Shown here: positions 15,724 through 23,517 of the stretch, piece after piece
How positions within the stretch are numbered: position 1 is the first letter of the stretch
How the letters are laid out: every line of letters begins with the position of its first letter
Assembly: GCA_964599875.1 (NCBI GenBank)
Contig: CAZRHE010000022.1
Span: 1-26,843, forward strand
Direction: 5' to 3'
Origin: RGIG4097 sp964599875
GTDB lineage: Bacteria; Bacillota; Clostridia; Christensenellales; CAG-917
DNA length: 26,843 nt
Made by a program: the position numbers and the translations under genes
The notes under the pieces: generated by a model
What the model saw: only the letters and a program-made list of their open reading frames with translations
Database searches by the model: none
Told to the model about the DNA's origin: nothing

Positions 15724-15753
15724 AAAAAAAGTCCCTCGCGGTTTGCGCGAGGG
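15724..15753 (-). terminator. Terminator of trxB
   Basis: Read on the minus strand, CCCTCGCG pairs with CGCGAGGG (15746-15753 with 15733-15740) around a 5-nt loop, followed by a run of seven T (complement of A 15724-15730). It lies 8 bases past the trxB stop. Confidence 0.88.
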
Positions 15754-15760
15754 GGGATTG

Positions 15761-16654
15761 TCAAGAGAGATATTTGAGGGCGGAGTCGGCGGCGATTGCG
15801 CCGTCGGAGCAGGCGGTTATTATTTGGCGCAGGGGTTTTGACCTTACGTCGCCTGCGGCGAAGACGCCGTCTACGTTTGTGCGCATGTTTTCGTCGGTTA
15901 CGATATAGCCGTTTTCGTCTATTTCAAGGGAATCGAAGTCTTTGCTTGCGGGGGTTCTGCCGACTGCGACGAATAGTCCGCAAACGTCGAGAGTGCGGAT
16001 TTCGTTTGAGTTTACGTTTTTGATTTTCAGCGCGGAAAGGGGAGTGCCGACGAGTTCGTCTACGACGGAGTTCCAAACGATATCGACGGTTGAACGTTCG
16101 ATTTTGTCTGATAAAACCTTGTTTGCGCGAAGAGAATCTCTGCGATGGATTAGATAGACTTTGCTTGCGAAGCGTTCGAGATAGAGTGCGTCTTCGACTG
16201 CGGTATTTCCGCCGCCGACGACGGCGACGGGTTTATTTTTGAAGAATCCGCCGTCGCAAGTAGCGCAATAACTTACGCCCTTTCCGACGAGTTCGTCCTC
16301 TCTTTCTACGCCGAGTTTTTTTGCATATGCGCCGCTTGCGATTATGATTGCTTTCGCACTATATTCCTTTCCGCCTACTACGACGGATTTTATTTTGCCG
16401 TCGAGTGCGACCCGTGAAACGGGAGCGGTGATGATTTCGCAACCGAAACTTTTTGCCTGCTCCGCCATGGTCGCAGTGAGAGAATAGCCGTCCGCGGATT
16501 TAACGCCGGGATAGTTGACGACTTCGGGCGTGGTGGATGCTTGCCCGCCCAAAAATGCGTTTTCTATGATGAGGGTATTTAATCCTCCTCTTGCGGAGTA
16601 TAAGCCTGCGGTCAGACCTGCGGGGCCGCCGCCCAGAATGATAACGTCGTACAT
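15761..16654 (-). CDS. trxB: Thioredoxin-disulfide reductase
   Basis: A cytoplasmic FAD enzyme that uses NADPH to reduce thioredoxin. I start it at the ATG at 16654, preceded by GGAGGG (complement of 16658-16663), giving 297 residues; a GTG 15 nt upstream is in frame but would remove the binding site from the leader. GGGPAG (8-13) is the FAD motif, CATC (Cys130 and Cys133 in YCATCDG) is the redox pair, and GGGNTAVEDALYL (about 147-159) with HRRD is the NADPH-binding part. VFAAGDV and a normal C terminus close the protein. No thioredoxin gene is adjacent. It has its own promoter and terminator and is divergent from asnS. Confidence 0.96.
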   Translation of the reverse strand: MYDVIILGGGPAGLTAGLYSARGGLNTLIIENAFLGGQASTTPEVVNYPGVKSADGYSLTATMAEQAKSFGCEIITAPVSRVALDGKIKSVVVGGKEYSAKAIIIASGAYAKKLGVEREDELVGKGVSYCATCDGGFFKNKPVAVVGGGNTAVEDALYLERFASKVYLIHRRDSLRANKVLSDKIERSTVDIVWNSVVDELVGTPLSALKIKNVNSNEIRTLDVCGLFVAVGRTPASKDFDSLEIDENGYIVTDENMRTNVDGVFAAGDVRSKPLRQIITACSDGAIAADSALKYLS

Positions 16655-16683
16655 ACGCCCTCCAAACACAATAATTCGATTAA

Positions 16684-16713
16684 ATTATAGACTTGACCGC
16701 AATATTTAGTCAA
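16684..16713 (-). promoter_or_regulatory. Promoter of trxB
   Basis: On the minus strand, TTGACT (complement of 16708-16713), 18 nt and TATAAT (complement of 16684-16689) match 11 of 12 consensus positions. Initiation is predicted near 16677, giving a leader of about 23 nt. Confidence 0.75.
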
Positions 16714-16738
16714 CTTTTTTGGCGAGAGCAAAAATCTC

Positions 16739-16767
16739 TTTACAAAATGGCGATATAAAATTATAAT
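16739..16767 (+). promoter_or_regulatory. Promoter of the asnS-asnA-aspS cluster
   Basis: TTTACA (16739-16744), 17 nt and TATAAT (16762-16767) match the consensus at 11 of 12 positions. Initiation is predicted near 16774, leaving a ~19-nt leader before asnS. That is too short for a T-box riboswitch, so this synthetase operon does not appear to be controlled by uncharged tRNA in the usual clostridial way. Confidence 0.8.
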
Positions 16768-16792
16768 AGTCAAAGTATAAGAGGATAATAGT

Positions 16793-18184
16793 ATGGAAAA
16801 CATCGACATCATTGAAATTTTAACAAACGGCAAAAACTACGAAGGCAAAACCGTGACCGTAGCGGGTTGGGTTCGCACTGCACGCGACAGCAAGACCATG
16901 GCGTTTATCGCGCTCAACGACGGCACTTCCCTTCGTCATCTTCAACTCGTCTTCGACAAAACCAAGTTCGAGGGAGAGGATCTTTCCAAATGTTTGAAAA
17001 ACGGCGCGTCCGTTTTGGCGACAGGCGTAGTCGTCCCCGCGATGAATCAAGGCGACCACGAAATCAACGTGGAATCCGTTGAACTTCTCGGAGATTGTCC
17101 CTCCGACTATCCTCTCCAAAAGAAATATCATTCTCTCGAATTTTTGCGTAGTATTCCTCATCTTCGTCCTCGCACGAACACTTTCAACGCAATGCTCCGC
17201 GTGAGAAGCAAATTGAGTTTTGCGATACACCGTTTCTTCCAAGAAAACGGCTACACATACGTGCATACTCCGATAATCACGGGTAGCGACTGTGAAGGCG
17301 CGGGCGAGATTTTCAGAGTGACCACCAACGGTTATGCGGACGCGAAAGTCGCAAAAGACGAAGCGGAATATATTGCGAACGATTTCTTCAGAAGAAAAGC
17401 GGGCCTTACGGTCAGCGGACAACTCGAAGGCGAAGTCGCGGCGATGGCGATGGGCAAGATATATACTTTCGGTCCCACCTTCCGCGCGGAAAACAGCAAC
17501 ACTCCTCGTCACGCGGCGGAGTTTTGGCAAGTGGAACCCGAAGTCGCGTTTGCCTGCCTTCCCGATATCATCAAAATTGCGGAGAGCATGATTAAATATA
17601 TCATCAAAGCGGTTTTGGACGAATGCCCCGAAGAAATCGCGTTCTTCGAAAAGGCTTTCGAGGCGGGACTTAAAGACAAACTCACGAAAGTGGTGGAGAG
17701 CGATTTCCAAGTGCTCGACTACGCAGACGCAATCGAAATTCTCAAAAAAGCGGACGTCGATTTCGTTTATCCCGTCGAATGGGGTCTTGATCTTCAATCC
17801 GAGCACGAACGCTATATCACCGAAAAAGTGTTCAACAAGCCCGTTTTCGTCATCAACTATCCCAAGAAGATAAAGAGTTTCTACATGAAACAAAATCCCG
17901 ACGGACTTACCGTGGCGGCGACCGACTTGCTCGTCCCCGGTGTCGGCGAAATCATCGGATGCAGCGAGCGCGAAGCGGACTACGACAAACTCAAAGAGGC
18001 AATGGTCGAGCGCGGCATGAATCTCGACGACTACACGGGATATATGGATCTTCGCAAATACGGCTCCGTCCCTCACAGCGGATTCGGCCTCGGACTCGAA
18101 CGCATAATGATGTACGTCACGGGCATTTCCAACATAAGGGACGTACAACTCTATGCGCGCACGGCGGGAGATTTGATGGCGTAA
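16793..18184 (+). CDS. asnS: Asparagine--tRNA ligase
   Basis: A class IIb synthetase that charges tRNA-Asn directly. The 463-residue protein has an N-terminal OB-fold anticodon-binding domain (about 15-100, VTVAGWVRTARDS) and the catalytic core with motif 2 RAENSNTPRH (231-240), in which the AENSNT segment distinguishes AsnRS from AspRS. Motif 3 is GLGLERIMMY (432-441). The end, IRDVQLYARTAGDLMA, differs from the common IRDVIPFPRT ending but keeps the core arrangement. GAGG at 16781-16784 precedes the ATG. asnA follows after 30 nt and aspS after a further 33, so the operon supplies and uses asparagine together. Confidence 0.96.
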   Translation: MENIDIIEILTNGKNYEGKTVTVAGWVRTARDSKTMAFIALNDGTSLRHLQLVFDKTKFEGEDLSKCLKNGASVLATGVVVPAMNQGDHEINVESVELLGDCPSDYPLQKKYHSLEFLRSIPHLRPRTNTFNAMLRVRSKLSFAIHRFFQENGYTYVHTPIITGSDCEGAGEIFRVTTNGYADAKVAKDEAEYIANDFFRRKAGLTVSGQLEGEVAAMAMGKIYTFGPTFRAENSNTPRHAAEFWQVEPEVAFACLPDIIKIAESMIKYIIKAVLDECPEEIAFFEKAFEAGLKDKLTKVVESDFQVLDYADAIEILKKADVDFVYPVEWGLDLQSEHERYITEKVFNKPVFVINYPKKIKSFYMKQNPDGLTVAATDLLVPGVGEIIGCSEREADYDKLKEAMVERGMNLDDYTGYMDLRKYGSVPHSGFGLGLERIMMYVTGISNIRDVQLYARTAGDLMA

Positions 18185-18214
18185 ACCTTCCGCAAAAAAA
18201 ATCAGACGGAAAAT

Positions 18215-19225
18215 ATGTACAAACTGAAAATTCCCGACGGATACGTGTCGAAAATCTCCGTCAGGGAAACCGAAAAAGCAATAAAGTTCGTCAAGGATGC
18301 TTTCCAACGCAACTTCATCAAACACTTCGGATTCGAGAGAGTATCCGCGCCTTTGTTCGTCAAGAGCAAAACGGGGGTCAACGACGACCTCAACGGAGTG
18401 GAAAGAGCGGTGCGTTTCGACGTGAAAGAGCAGGGCGGCGTCGAGGCTGAAATCGTACATTCCCTTGCGAAGTGGAAAAGGCTTGCGCTCGATAAGTACC
18501 GTTTCCAATGCGGAGAAGGGCTTTACACGGATATGAACGCAATCCGCAGGGACGACAACTGCGACAACACGCACTCCATATACGTCGACCAGTGGGACTG
18601 GGAAATGGTGATTTGCAAAGAGCAACGCAACGTAGACTTCCTGAAAAAAGTCGTGACGAGAATCGTCAACGCGATTTGCGACACTCTCGACGAAACCAAA
18701 AAGGCGTTCCCCGTCATAGACCTCGAACTCAAAAGAGAAGTGACCTTCATCACTACGCAGGAACTTCTCGACCTATATCCCGACCTCTCCTCGCACGAGA
18801 GGGAAACCGCGATGGCGAAGAAGTACGGCACGGTGTTCTTGATGCAAATAGGCGGCGCACTGTCCAACGGACAACGCCACGACGGACGCGCTCCCGACTA
18901 CGACGATTGGACGCTCAACGGAGATATCCTGTTCTACGACAAGATTCTCGGAGAAAGCCTTGAAATCTCGTCCATGGGCATAAGGGTGGACGCGGACGCA
19001 CTGCTAAAACAACTCGATCTTGCGGACGCACACGATCGTCTTGCAAACGAATATCACAAACGAATCGTCGCAAACAAACTTCCGCTCACGGTAGGCGGCG
19101 GCATAGGACAATCCCGACTTTGTATGCTCCTTTTGCAAAAGGCGCATATAGGGGAAGTGCAAGCGTCCCTGTGGCCCGACGAAGTGGTCGAAAAGTGCAA
19201 CGAAGCAGGCATCTATCTGCTTTAA
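18215..19225 (+). CDS. asnA: Aspartate--ammonia ligase (asparagine synthetase A)
   Basis: AsnA makes asparagine from aspartate, ammonia and ATP (giving AMP and PPi) in the cytoplasm and shares its fold with the AspRS/AsnRS catalytic core. The 336-residue length fits the family (~330). Recognisable stretches include FVKSKTGVNDDLNGVERAV (about 49-67), QCGEGLYTDMNAIRRD and the C-terminal GGGIGQSRLCMLLLQKAHIG, equivalent to class II motif 3. The binding site (ACGGA at 18206-18210) is weak and close to the ATG, so coupling to asnS is likely. Placed directly between asnS and aspS, it could feed asparagine to AsnRS. Confidence 0.96.
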   Translation: MYKLKIPDGYVSKISVRETEKAIKFVKDAFQRNFIKHFGFERVSAPLFVKSKTGVNDDLNGVERAVRFDVKEQGGVEAEIVHSLAKWKRLALDKYRFQCGEGLYTDMNAIRRDDNCDNTHSIYVDQWDWEMVICKEQRNVDFLKKVVTRIVNAICDTLDETKKAFPVIDLELKREVTFITTQELLDLYPDLSSHERETAMAKKYGTVFLMQIGGALSNGQRHDGRAPDYDDWTLNGDILFYDKILGESLEISSMGIRVDADALLKQLDLADAHDRLANEYHKRIVANKLPLTVGGGIGQSRLCMLLLQKAHIGEVQASLWPDEVVEKCNEAGIYLL

Positions 19226-19258
19226 TCATCGAAAATAAACTAACGGAAAGTATAAATT

Positions 19259-21028
19259 ATGGAATTCAGAACGCATACTTGCGGTGAACTCAACGAAACA
19301 AACGTCGGTCAAAAAGTGAAACTTTCGGGCTGGCTTTCCTCGACGCGTGATTTGGGCGCGGTCATCTTCTTCGTTCTTCGCGACTTCTACGGCTACACTC
19401 AAGTCGTGGCGTCCACCGACGAAATGAAGGAAATCGTGAGAAATATTCCTCGCGAATCCACGGTGTCCGTAGAGGGCAAAGTCATACTTCGTTCCTCTCC
19501 CAATCCCGACATGCCTACGGGGCTTATCGAAATCGAACCCGAGAAAATCGAAATTCTCGGTCGTTGCTACGAACAACTTCCCTTTGAAATCGCGACGAGC
19601 ACTCAATCGAGAGAGGATACGAGGCTCAAATATCGTTTCCTCGACCTTCGCAATCCCGAAGTCAAGGACAAAATCGTTTTCCGCGCAAAGGTCGTAAGCT
19701 GGTTGCGCAGAAAGATGACGGATATGGGATTCCTCGAAATCACCACGCCTATCCTTACGAGCAGTTCTCCCGAAGGCGCGCGCGACTTCATCGTGCCGTC
19801 AAGGCTTCATCCCGGCAAATTCTACGCGCTTCCCCAAGCGCCCCAACAATATAAACAACTTCTGATGGCGTCGGGTTTCGACAGATATTTCCAAATTGCG
19901 CCTTGTTTCCGCGACGAAGACGCGAGAGCGGACAGAAGTCCCGGTGAATTTTATCAACTCGACACCGAAATGTGTTTTGCGACGCAAGAGGACGTTTTCG
20001 CGGTTATGGAAGAAGTCCTCACCGGCGTGTTCACCGAATTTAGCCCCAAGGGCTACAAAGTGGACAAGGGACCTTATCGCAGAATCAAATATCTCGACGC
20101 AATCCGCGATTACGGCTCGGATAAACCCGACCTTCGCAACCCCCTTATCATAAAGGACGTGACGGATATTCTTTCCGAAAAGGCGCCTTTCTTTGAAAAG
20201 GGCAAGACGATAAAAGCGATTGCGGTGGAAAACTTCACGGGCGCGAGAAAATATATCGACGCACTCACCGAAAAAGTCAAAAACAACGGCGCAAGCAGCA
20301 TGTATTGGTTCAAATTGGACGAGAAAGGCGAACTTGCGGGTGGAATTTCCAAATTCGCAGTGGACGTAAAAGACGCACTCGTCGAAAGATTGGAACTCAA
20401 AGCGGGCAGTTTCGTCGCGATAGTGGCGGAAGAAAAAGACGCGTGGAAACAAGCGGGCTATCTCCGTACCGAACTTGGCACGAGCCTCGACCTTCTCGAA
20501 AAAGATGCGTTCCGTTTCTGCTGGATAGTGGACTTCCCCATGTACGAACTCGACGACGAAGGCAACCTTACTTTCTGCCACAATCCGTTCAGCATGCCTC
20601 AAGGCGGACTCGACGCACTCAACAACATAAATCCTCTCGACATCCTCGCATATCAATACGACAGCGTTGTGAACGGCGTGGAATTGAGTTCGGGCGCGGT
20701 GAGAAATCACGAACCCGCGATTATGGAAAGAGCGTTTGAAATCGTCGGATACGGCAAAGAAGTCATCGAAAAGAAATTCTCCGCACTCTACAACGCGTTC
20801 AAATTCGGCGCGCCTCCTCACGCGGGAATCGCACCCGGCGTAGACCGCATTGTTATGCTTCTTGCGGGCGAACCCAGTATTCGTGAAATCATCGTATTCC
20901 CGATGGACAGAAACGCAAGAGATATCTTGATGGGCGCGCCCTCTCAAGTCACCGAACAACAACTCCGCGACGTGCATATCAAACTCGACCTCACCGAGGA
21001 AGAGAAGAAAAACGCGGAACAAGAATAA
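19259..21028 (+). CDS. aspS: Aspartate--tRNA ligase
   Basis: A class IIb synthetase for tRNA-Asp. The 589-residue length includes the GAD insertion domain of bacterial-type AspRS. Visible elements are the OB-fold N terminus (1-105, SGWLSSTRDLGAVIF), RLKYRFLDLRNPE (122-134), PEGARDFIVPSR (171-182), motif 2 FRDEDARADR (217-226) and motif 3 within HAGIAPGVDRIVMLLAG near the end. Leu32, in the RDLG segment, occupies the position where non-discriminating AspRSs carry His, so this enzyme is probably specific for tRNA-Asp, consistent with the adjacent asnS. The SPGEFYQLD segment after motif 2 differs from the E. coli form. It is the third gene of the cluster. Confidence 0.97.
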   Translation: MEFRTHTCGELNETNVGQKVKLSGWLSSTRDLGAVIFFVLRDFYGYTQVVASTDEMKEIVRNIPRESTVSVEGKVILRSSPNPDMPTGLIEIEPEKIEILGRCYEQLPFEIATSTQSREDTRLKYRFLDLRNPEVKDKIVFRAKVVSWLRRKMTDMGFLEITTPILTSSSPEGARDFIVPSRLHPGKFYALPQAPQQYKQLLMASGFDRYFQIAPCFRDEDARADRSPGEFYQLDTEMCFATQEDVFAVMEEVLTGVFTEFSPKGYKVDKGPYRRIKYLDAIRDYGSDKPDLRNPLIIKDVTDILSEKAPFFEKGKTIKAIAVENFTGARKYIDALTEKVKNNGASSMYWFKLDEKGELAGGISKFAVDVKDALVERLELKAGSFVAIVAEEKDAWKQAGYLRTELGTSLDLLEKDAFRFCWIVDFPMYELDDEGNLTFCHNPFSMPQGGLDALNNINPLDILAYQYDSVVNGVELSSGAVRNHEPAIMERAFEIVGYGKEVIEKKFSALYNAFKFGAPPHAGIAPGVDRIVMLLAGEPSIREIIVFPMDRNARDILMGAPSQVTEQQLRDVHIKLDLTEEEKKNAEQE

Positions 21029-21035
21029 TCAATCC

Positions 21036-21050
21036 GTCCGCTCGTCGGAC
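21036..21050 (+). other. Short hairpin between aspS and the lipoprotein gene
   Basis: GTCCG and CGGAC flank a 5-nt loop in the 67-nt gap. No T-run follows, so it is not a convincing terminator; it may be an RNA-stability or processing hairpin. Co-transcription of aspS with the lipoprotein remains possible. Confidence 0.35.
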
Positions 21051-21095
21051 AACCCGAAAGGGAATATAACGAACATCGACTCTAAGGAGTAAATT

Positions 21096-22544
21096 ATGAA
21101 CAAAAAACACGTCATCAGCATCATCGCAATCGCGTTGATAGTCGTCCTCTCACTCTGCGTCCTCGTCGCGTGCAACAAGTACGAATGGGACGCAACCAGC
21201 CCCGCGGATAGTTCCAAACCCGCGGAATCCAACGGCGGTTATTTCGTCAGACAAGGGGACTATGCATTCATCGTCAACGGTTATGATTCGAGCGAAAGCA
21301 TCGACAACACTTGGGGCACTCCCGTCAAAAACGGCATCGTCAGAGTGAAAGTCAACGCGGACGGCTCTTTCGACAATTCTACCGCAACCGTCATCGTCCC
21401 TAAACAAGTCCACACTTCCTACACCGAAGGCGGAATCGCAATTTACGGCGAATGGATTTATTACGCGACTCCCAACACCGACGAAGACAAAAACGGCACC
21501 GCATCCACGACGCACACCGACTTTATGCGCACCAAGACGGACGGCTCCGTAACCCAACTCATCATCACCGTCAATTCTCGTTCGAGCGAATATTTCTTCA
21601 CCGAATCCAGAATTTTGTTCTATCAAAACAACGAAATCGATTACGTTGATTTCAGCGGAATGAAGACGGACAAGTCCTCCGACAACATGAAAGGCGTCAC
21701 CACCGGCGTGCTTGCGGAAAACGTCACCTCCGTCGAATGGAATTACGGCTCCGACGTCATCGTCTACACCAAGAGCGAAACGGGTGACACCAGTTACGAA
21801 TTCTGCAACTATATCTACACCGTCAAAGCAAACGGCTCGGGCGGAGAAAAACTCGTTGCGGACAAGTACACCTATCTTGCGGAAAACGAAAAGGCGAATT
21901 ACGTCGATTACTTTGCAAGCAAAGTATTCAGTTATTCCCTCAAAGGCTCCTACGTCGAAAACGACGGAAAAGTCACCATCTACTACACCAAATCCAACTA
22001 TATCAACAGCGCGTCCGAAAGCACGGGACTGTACTGCGTGACCGTCGGATACGGCGAAAAACTCGACGCGACCAAAGAAAAACACCTCACTTTCACCGAC
22101 CCCAGCGCGATTTACGCACTCGGTTATGAAAAGGGCGCACTCGTCACGATGAGCAACAGCAACGTCTATCTCGTGTCCGAAAACGCGACCAAAGCGGAAG
22201 ACGTCTACAATACTATCGTCATCGGCAGAAGCGCAACCGTGCAAGCAGTCGTCGACGGCACCGTGTACTATACGGATAGCAACGGCAAAAAGGTGTACGC
22301 AATCAATCTCGTCGCAAGCGAGGGTAGATATGCAAACGAAACCGAAGTCCTCTCTGCAAACTTCAACACGTCTTGGCTCACGCTCGATTTCGTCGGCAAC
22401 AGACTTTACTTCTTCAATTCCGACGATTACAACTACGTGCACTATGCAGACCTCGACTCTTATCAAAATTCCGCAATCAAGGATACGACTTTCGTCGGCA
22501 TTATGAATCAAGCGGATACCGACGCGAAAAACGCGGAAGACTAA
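21096..22544 (+). CDS. Lipoprotein with beta-propeller-like repeats, function unknown
   Basis: A 482-residue predicted lipoprotein. Residues 1-25 form a signal peptide with lipobox LVAC and acylated Cys26, so the mature protein should sit on the outer face of the membrane. A Ser/Pro/Ala linker follows. The rest contains recurrent strand-turn units with a Tyr-Tyr or Ile-Tyr core followed by polar turns, such as EWIYYATPN, YIYTVKANGS, TVYYTDSNGKKVYAINL and RLYFFNSDDYNYVHYADLD. This spacing resembles the DUF5050-like propeller proteins of Clostridia, but I cannot confirm that family by eye. AAGGAG at 21084-21089 sets the start. It follows aspS after 67 nt and ends at a clear terminator. Possible roles are sensing or scaffolding at the wall; none can be shown. 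Confidence 0.85.
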   Translation: MNKKHVISIIAIALIVVLSLCVLVACNKYEWDATSPADSSKPAESNGGYFVRQGDYAFIVNGYDSSESIDNTWGTPVKNGIVRVKVNADGSFDNSTATVIVPKQVHTSYTEGGIAIYGEWIYYATPNTDEDKNGTASTTHTDFMRTKTDGSVTQLIITVNSRSSEYFFTESRILFYQNNEIDYVDFSGMKTDKSSDNMKGVTTGVLAENVTSVEWNYGSDVIVYTKSETGDTSYEFCNYIYTVKANGSGGEKLVADKYTYLAENEKANYVDYFASKVFSYSLKGSYVENDGKVTIYYTKSNYINSASESTGLYCVTVGYGEKLDATKEKHLTFTDPSAIYALGYEKGALVTMSNSNVYLVSENATKAEDVYNTIVIGRSATVQAVVDGTVYYTDSNGKKVYAINLVASEGRYANETEVLSANFNTSWLTLDFVGNRLYFFNSDDYNYVHYADLDSYQNSAIKDTTFVGIMNQADTDAKNAED

Positions 22545-22554
22545 TTGAAATTCA

Positions 22555-22590
22555 CGCCGTCCTCACTTTTTGTGGGGACGTGCGCTTTTT
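22555..22590 (+). terminator. Terminator directly in front of the SDR start codon
   Basis: CGTCCTCAC (22558-22566) pairs with GTGGGGACG (22572-22580) with one G-T wobble, extended by CGC/GCG around a bulged base. C and T5 (22586-22590) follow. The T-run ends 5 nt before the ATG of the next gene. Confidence 0.85.
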
Positions 22591-22595
22591 AGGAT

Positions 22596-23300
22596 ATGAA
22601 CGTACTCGTCACGGGAGGGGGCAGAGGAATAGGCGAAGCAATCGTCCGCGCTCTCTCCAAAAACTACAAAGTCGCTTTCACTTACAACCATAGCGAAGAA
22701 AAGGCGCGCGCACTCGAAAAAGAATTGAACGGGCGCGTCAAGGCTTTCAAATGCGACGTTTCTTCATCCGCGGACGTTAATCGCGCAATCGATGAAATCC
22801 GTGCGTCTTTCGGCAAAATCCATATGCTCGTCAACAACGCGGGCGTTTCGGGCACCAAACTTTTCCAAGATATCACCGACGAGGAATGGGCGCGCGTCAC
22901 GGGCGTCAATTTGAACGGCACTTTTTACGTCACCCGCGCCGTTGTTCCCGATATGATAAACGCGGGTTTCGGCAGAATTGTCAACGTGTCTTCCATGTGG
23001 GGGATTTCGGGCGCGAGTATGGAAACTTCCTATTCCGCGTCCAAAGCGGGAGTCATAGGGCTTACGAAAGCGCTTGCGCAGGAACTTGCCCCCTCGGGAA
23101 TAACCGTCAACGCAGTCGCTCCCGGCGCAATAGACACCGATATGATGAAAGAGTACGCCCCTGAAGAAATCTCCGCCTTTGCCTCAACCGTCCCCCTCGG
23201 TCGTTTAGGCACCCCCGAAGAGATAGCATCCGCCGTGGAGTTTTTGCTGTCCGCCTCATATGTGACGGGGGAGGTTTTGTCTGTCACCGGCGGCTTTTAA
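22596..23300 (+). CDS. SDR-family oxidoreductase, FabG-like, probably YmfI type
   Basis: A 234-residue classical short-chain dehydrogenase/reductase. TGGGRGIG (6-13) is the NADP-binding glycine motif, NNAG (80-83) the structural motif, and Ser133, Tyr146 and Lys150 (YSASK) the catalytic residues. The segment SSMWGISGAS...YSASKAGVIGLTKAL and the ending VTGGF are the pattern I know from the clostridial YmfI group, described as elongation factor P 5-aminopentanone reductase. A true FabG of fatty acid synthesis is the main alternative, but no fab genes are nearby. The ATG at 22596 is forced, since an in-frame TAG lies 6 nt before it. The only Shine-Dalgarno match (AGGA, 22591-22594) is 1 nt from the ATG, so translation should be weak. 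Confidence 0.9.
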   Translation: MNVLVTGGGRGIGEAIVRALSKNYKVAFTYNHSEEKARALEKELNGRVKAFKCDVSSSADVNRAIDEIRASFGKIHMLVNNAGVSGTKLFQDITDEEWARVTGVNLNGTFYVTRAVVPDMINAGFGRIVNVSSMWGISGASMETSYSASKAGVIGLTKALAQELAPSGITVNAVAPGAIDTDMMKEYAPEEISAFASTVPLGRLGTPEEIASAVEFLLSASYVTGEVLSVTGGF

Positions 23301-23421
23301 ACCGCGCTAAATCGCGAATAACTTCGTCAGGCACACCTTGCCCGAGCAGTTACGTACACAGAGTACGCGCCTGTCCGTTCAAGGTGTGCCTTTCTCGTTC
23401 TTCATCAATTTATCGCGGTTT
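23299..23421 (+). repeat. Nested long inverted repeat after the SDR gene
   Basis: Outer arms AAACCGCG (23299-23306) and CGCGGTTT (23414-23421) enclose a 12-bp stem, AGGCACACCTTG (23329-23340) with its complement at 23380-23391. That stem in turn encloses a 5-bp CGTAC/GTACG hairpin (23353-23357 with 23363-23367). The outer arm overlaps the SDR stop codon. The T-rich stretch after 23391 suggests the inner stem also acts as the SDR terminator. The symmetric, nested form also resembles a small terminal-inverted-repeat element. Confidence 0.7.
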
Positions 23422-23436
23422 TAGTAATCGATTAAG

Positions 23437-23475
23437 GCACGTACGATAAGTACGCTGCGGTCGTCGGATTTTTTG
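23437..23475 (+). terminator. Second CGTAC/GTACG hairpin followed by T6
   Basis: GCA-CGTAC pairs with GTACG-C-TGC (23437-23444 with 23450-23458, one bulged C) around GATAA. A T6 run follows at 23469-23474, about 10 nt beyond the stem. It repeats the CGTAC-N5-GTACG core of the preceding inverted repeat and is probably a backup terminator or a relic of the same element. Confidence 0.4.
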
Positions 23476-23517
23476 TTTCCTTGCTCTGCATCCAAATATT
23501 GCCGTTAAAAATGTCAG

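Noticed and set aside
15353..15777. Open frames in copy A on both strands, one sharing a peptide with a frame in copy B
   Set aside because: The shared peptide follows from shared DNA. The frames differ in extent between copies, lack ribosome binding sites and are disrupted by module changes, while stem pairing is conserved. These are structural repeats, not genes.
16655..16669. GTG start for trxB five codons upstream
   Set aside because: The extra codons coincide with the GGAGGG binding site of the ATG at 16654, and TrxB proteins begin directly before the FAD motif.
16768..16792. Possible T-box upstream of asnS
   Set aside because: The promoter lies only ~25 bases before the start codon, so no T-box leader can fit.
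16820..18625. 601-codon open frame antisense to asnS and asnA
   Set aside because: Complementary to two securely identified genes, with no binding site and a shadow-like composition. Similar long antisense frames at 2148-3452 and 19799-21022 were rejected for the same reason.
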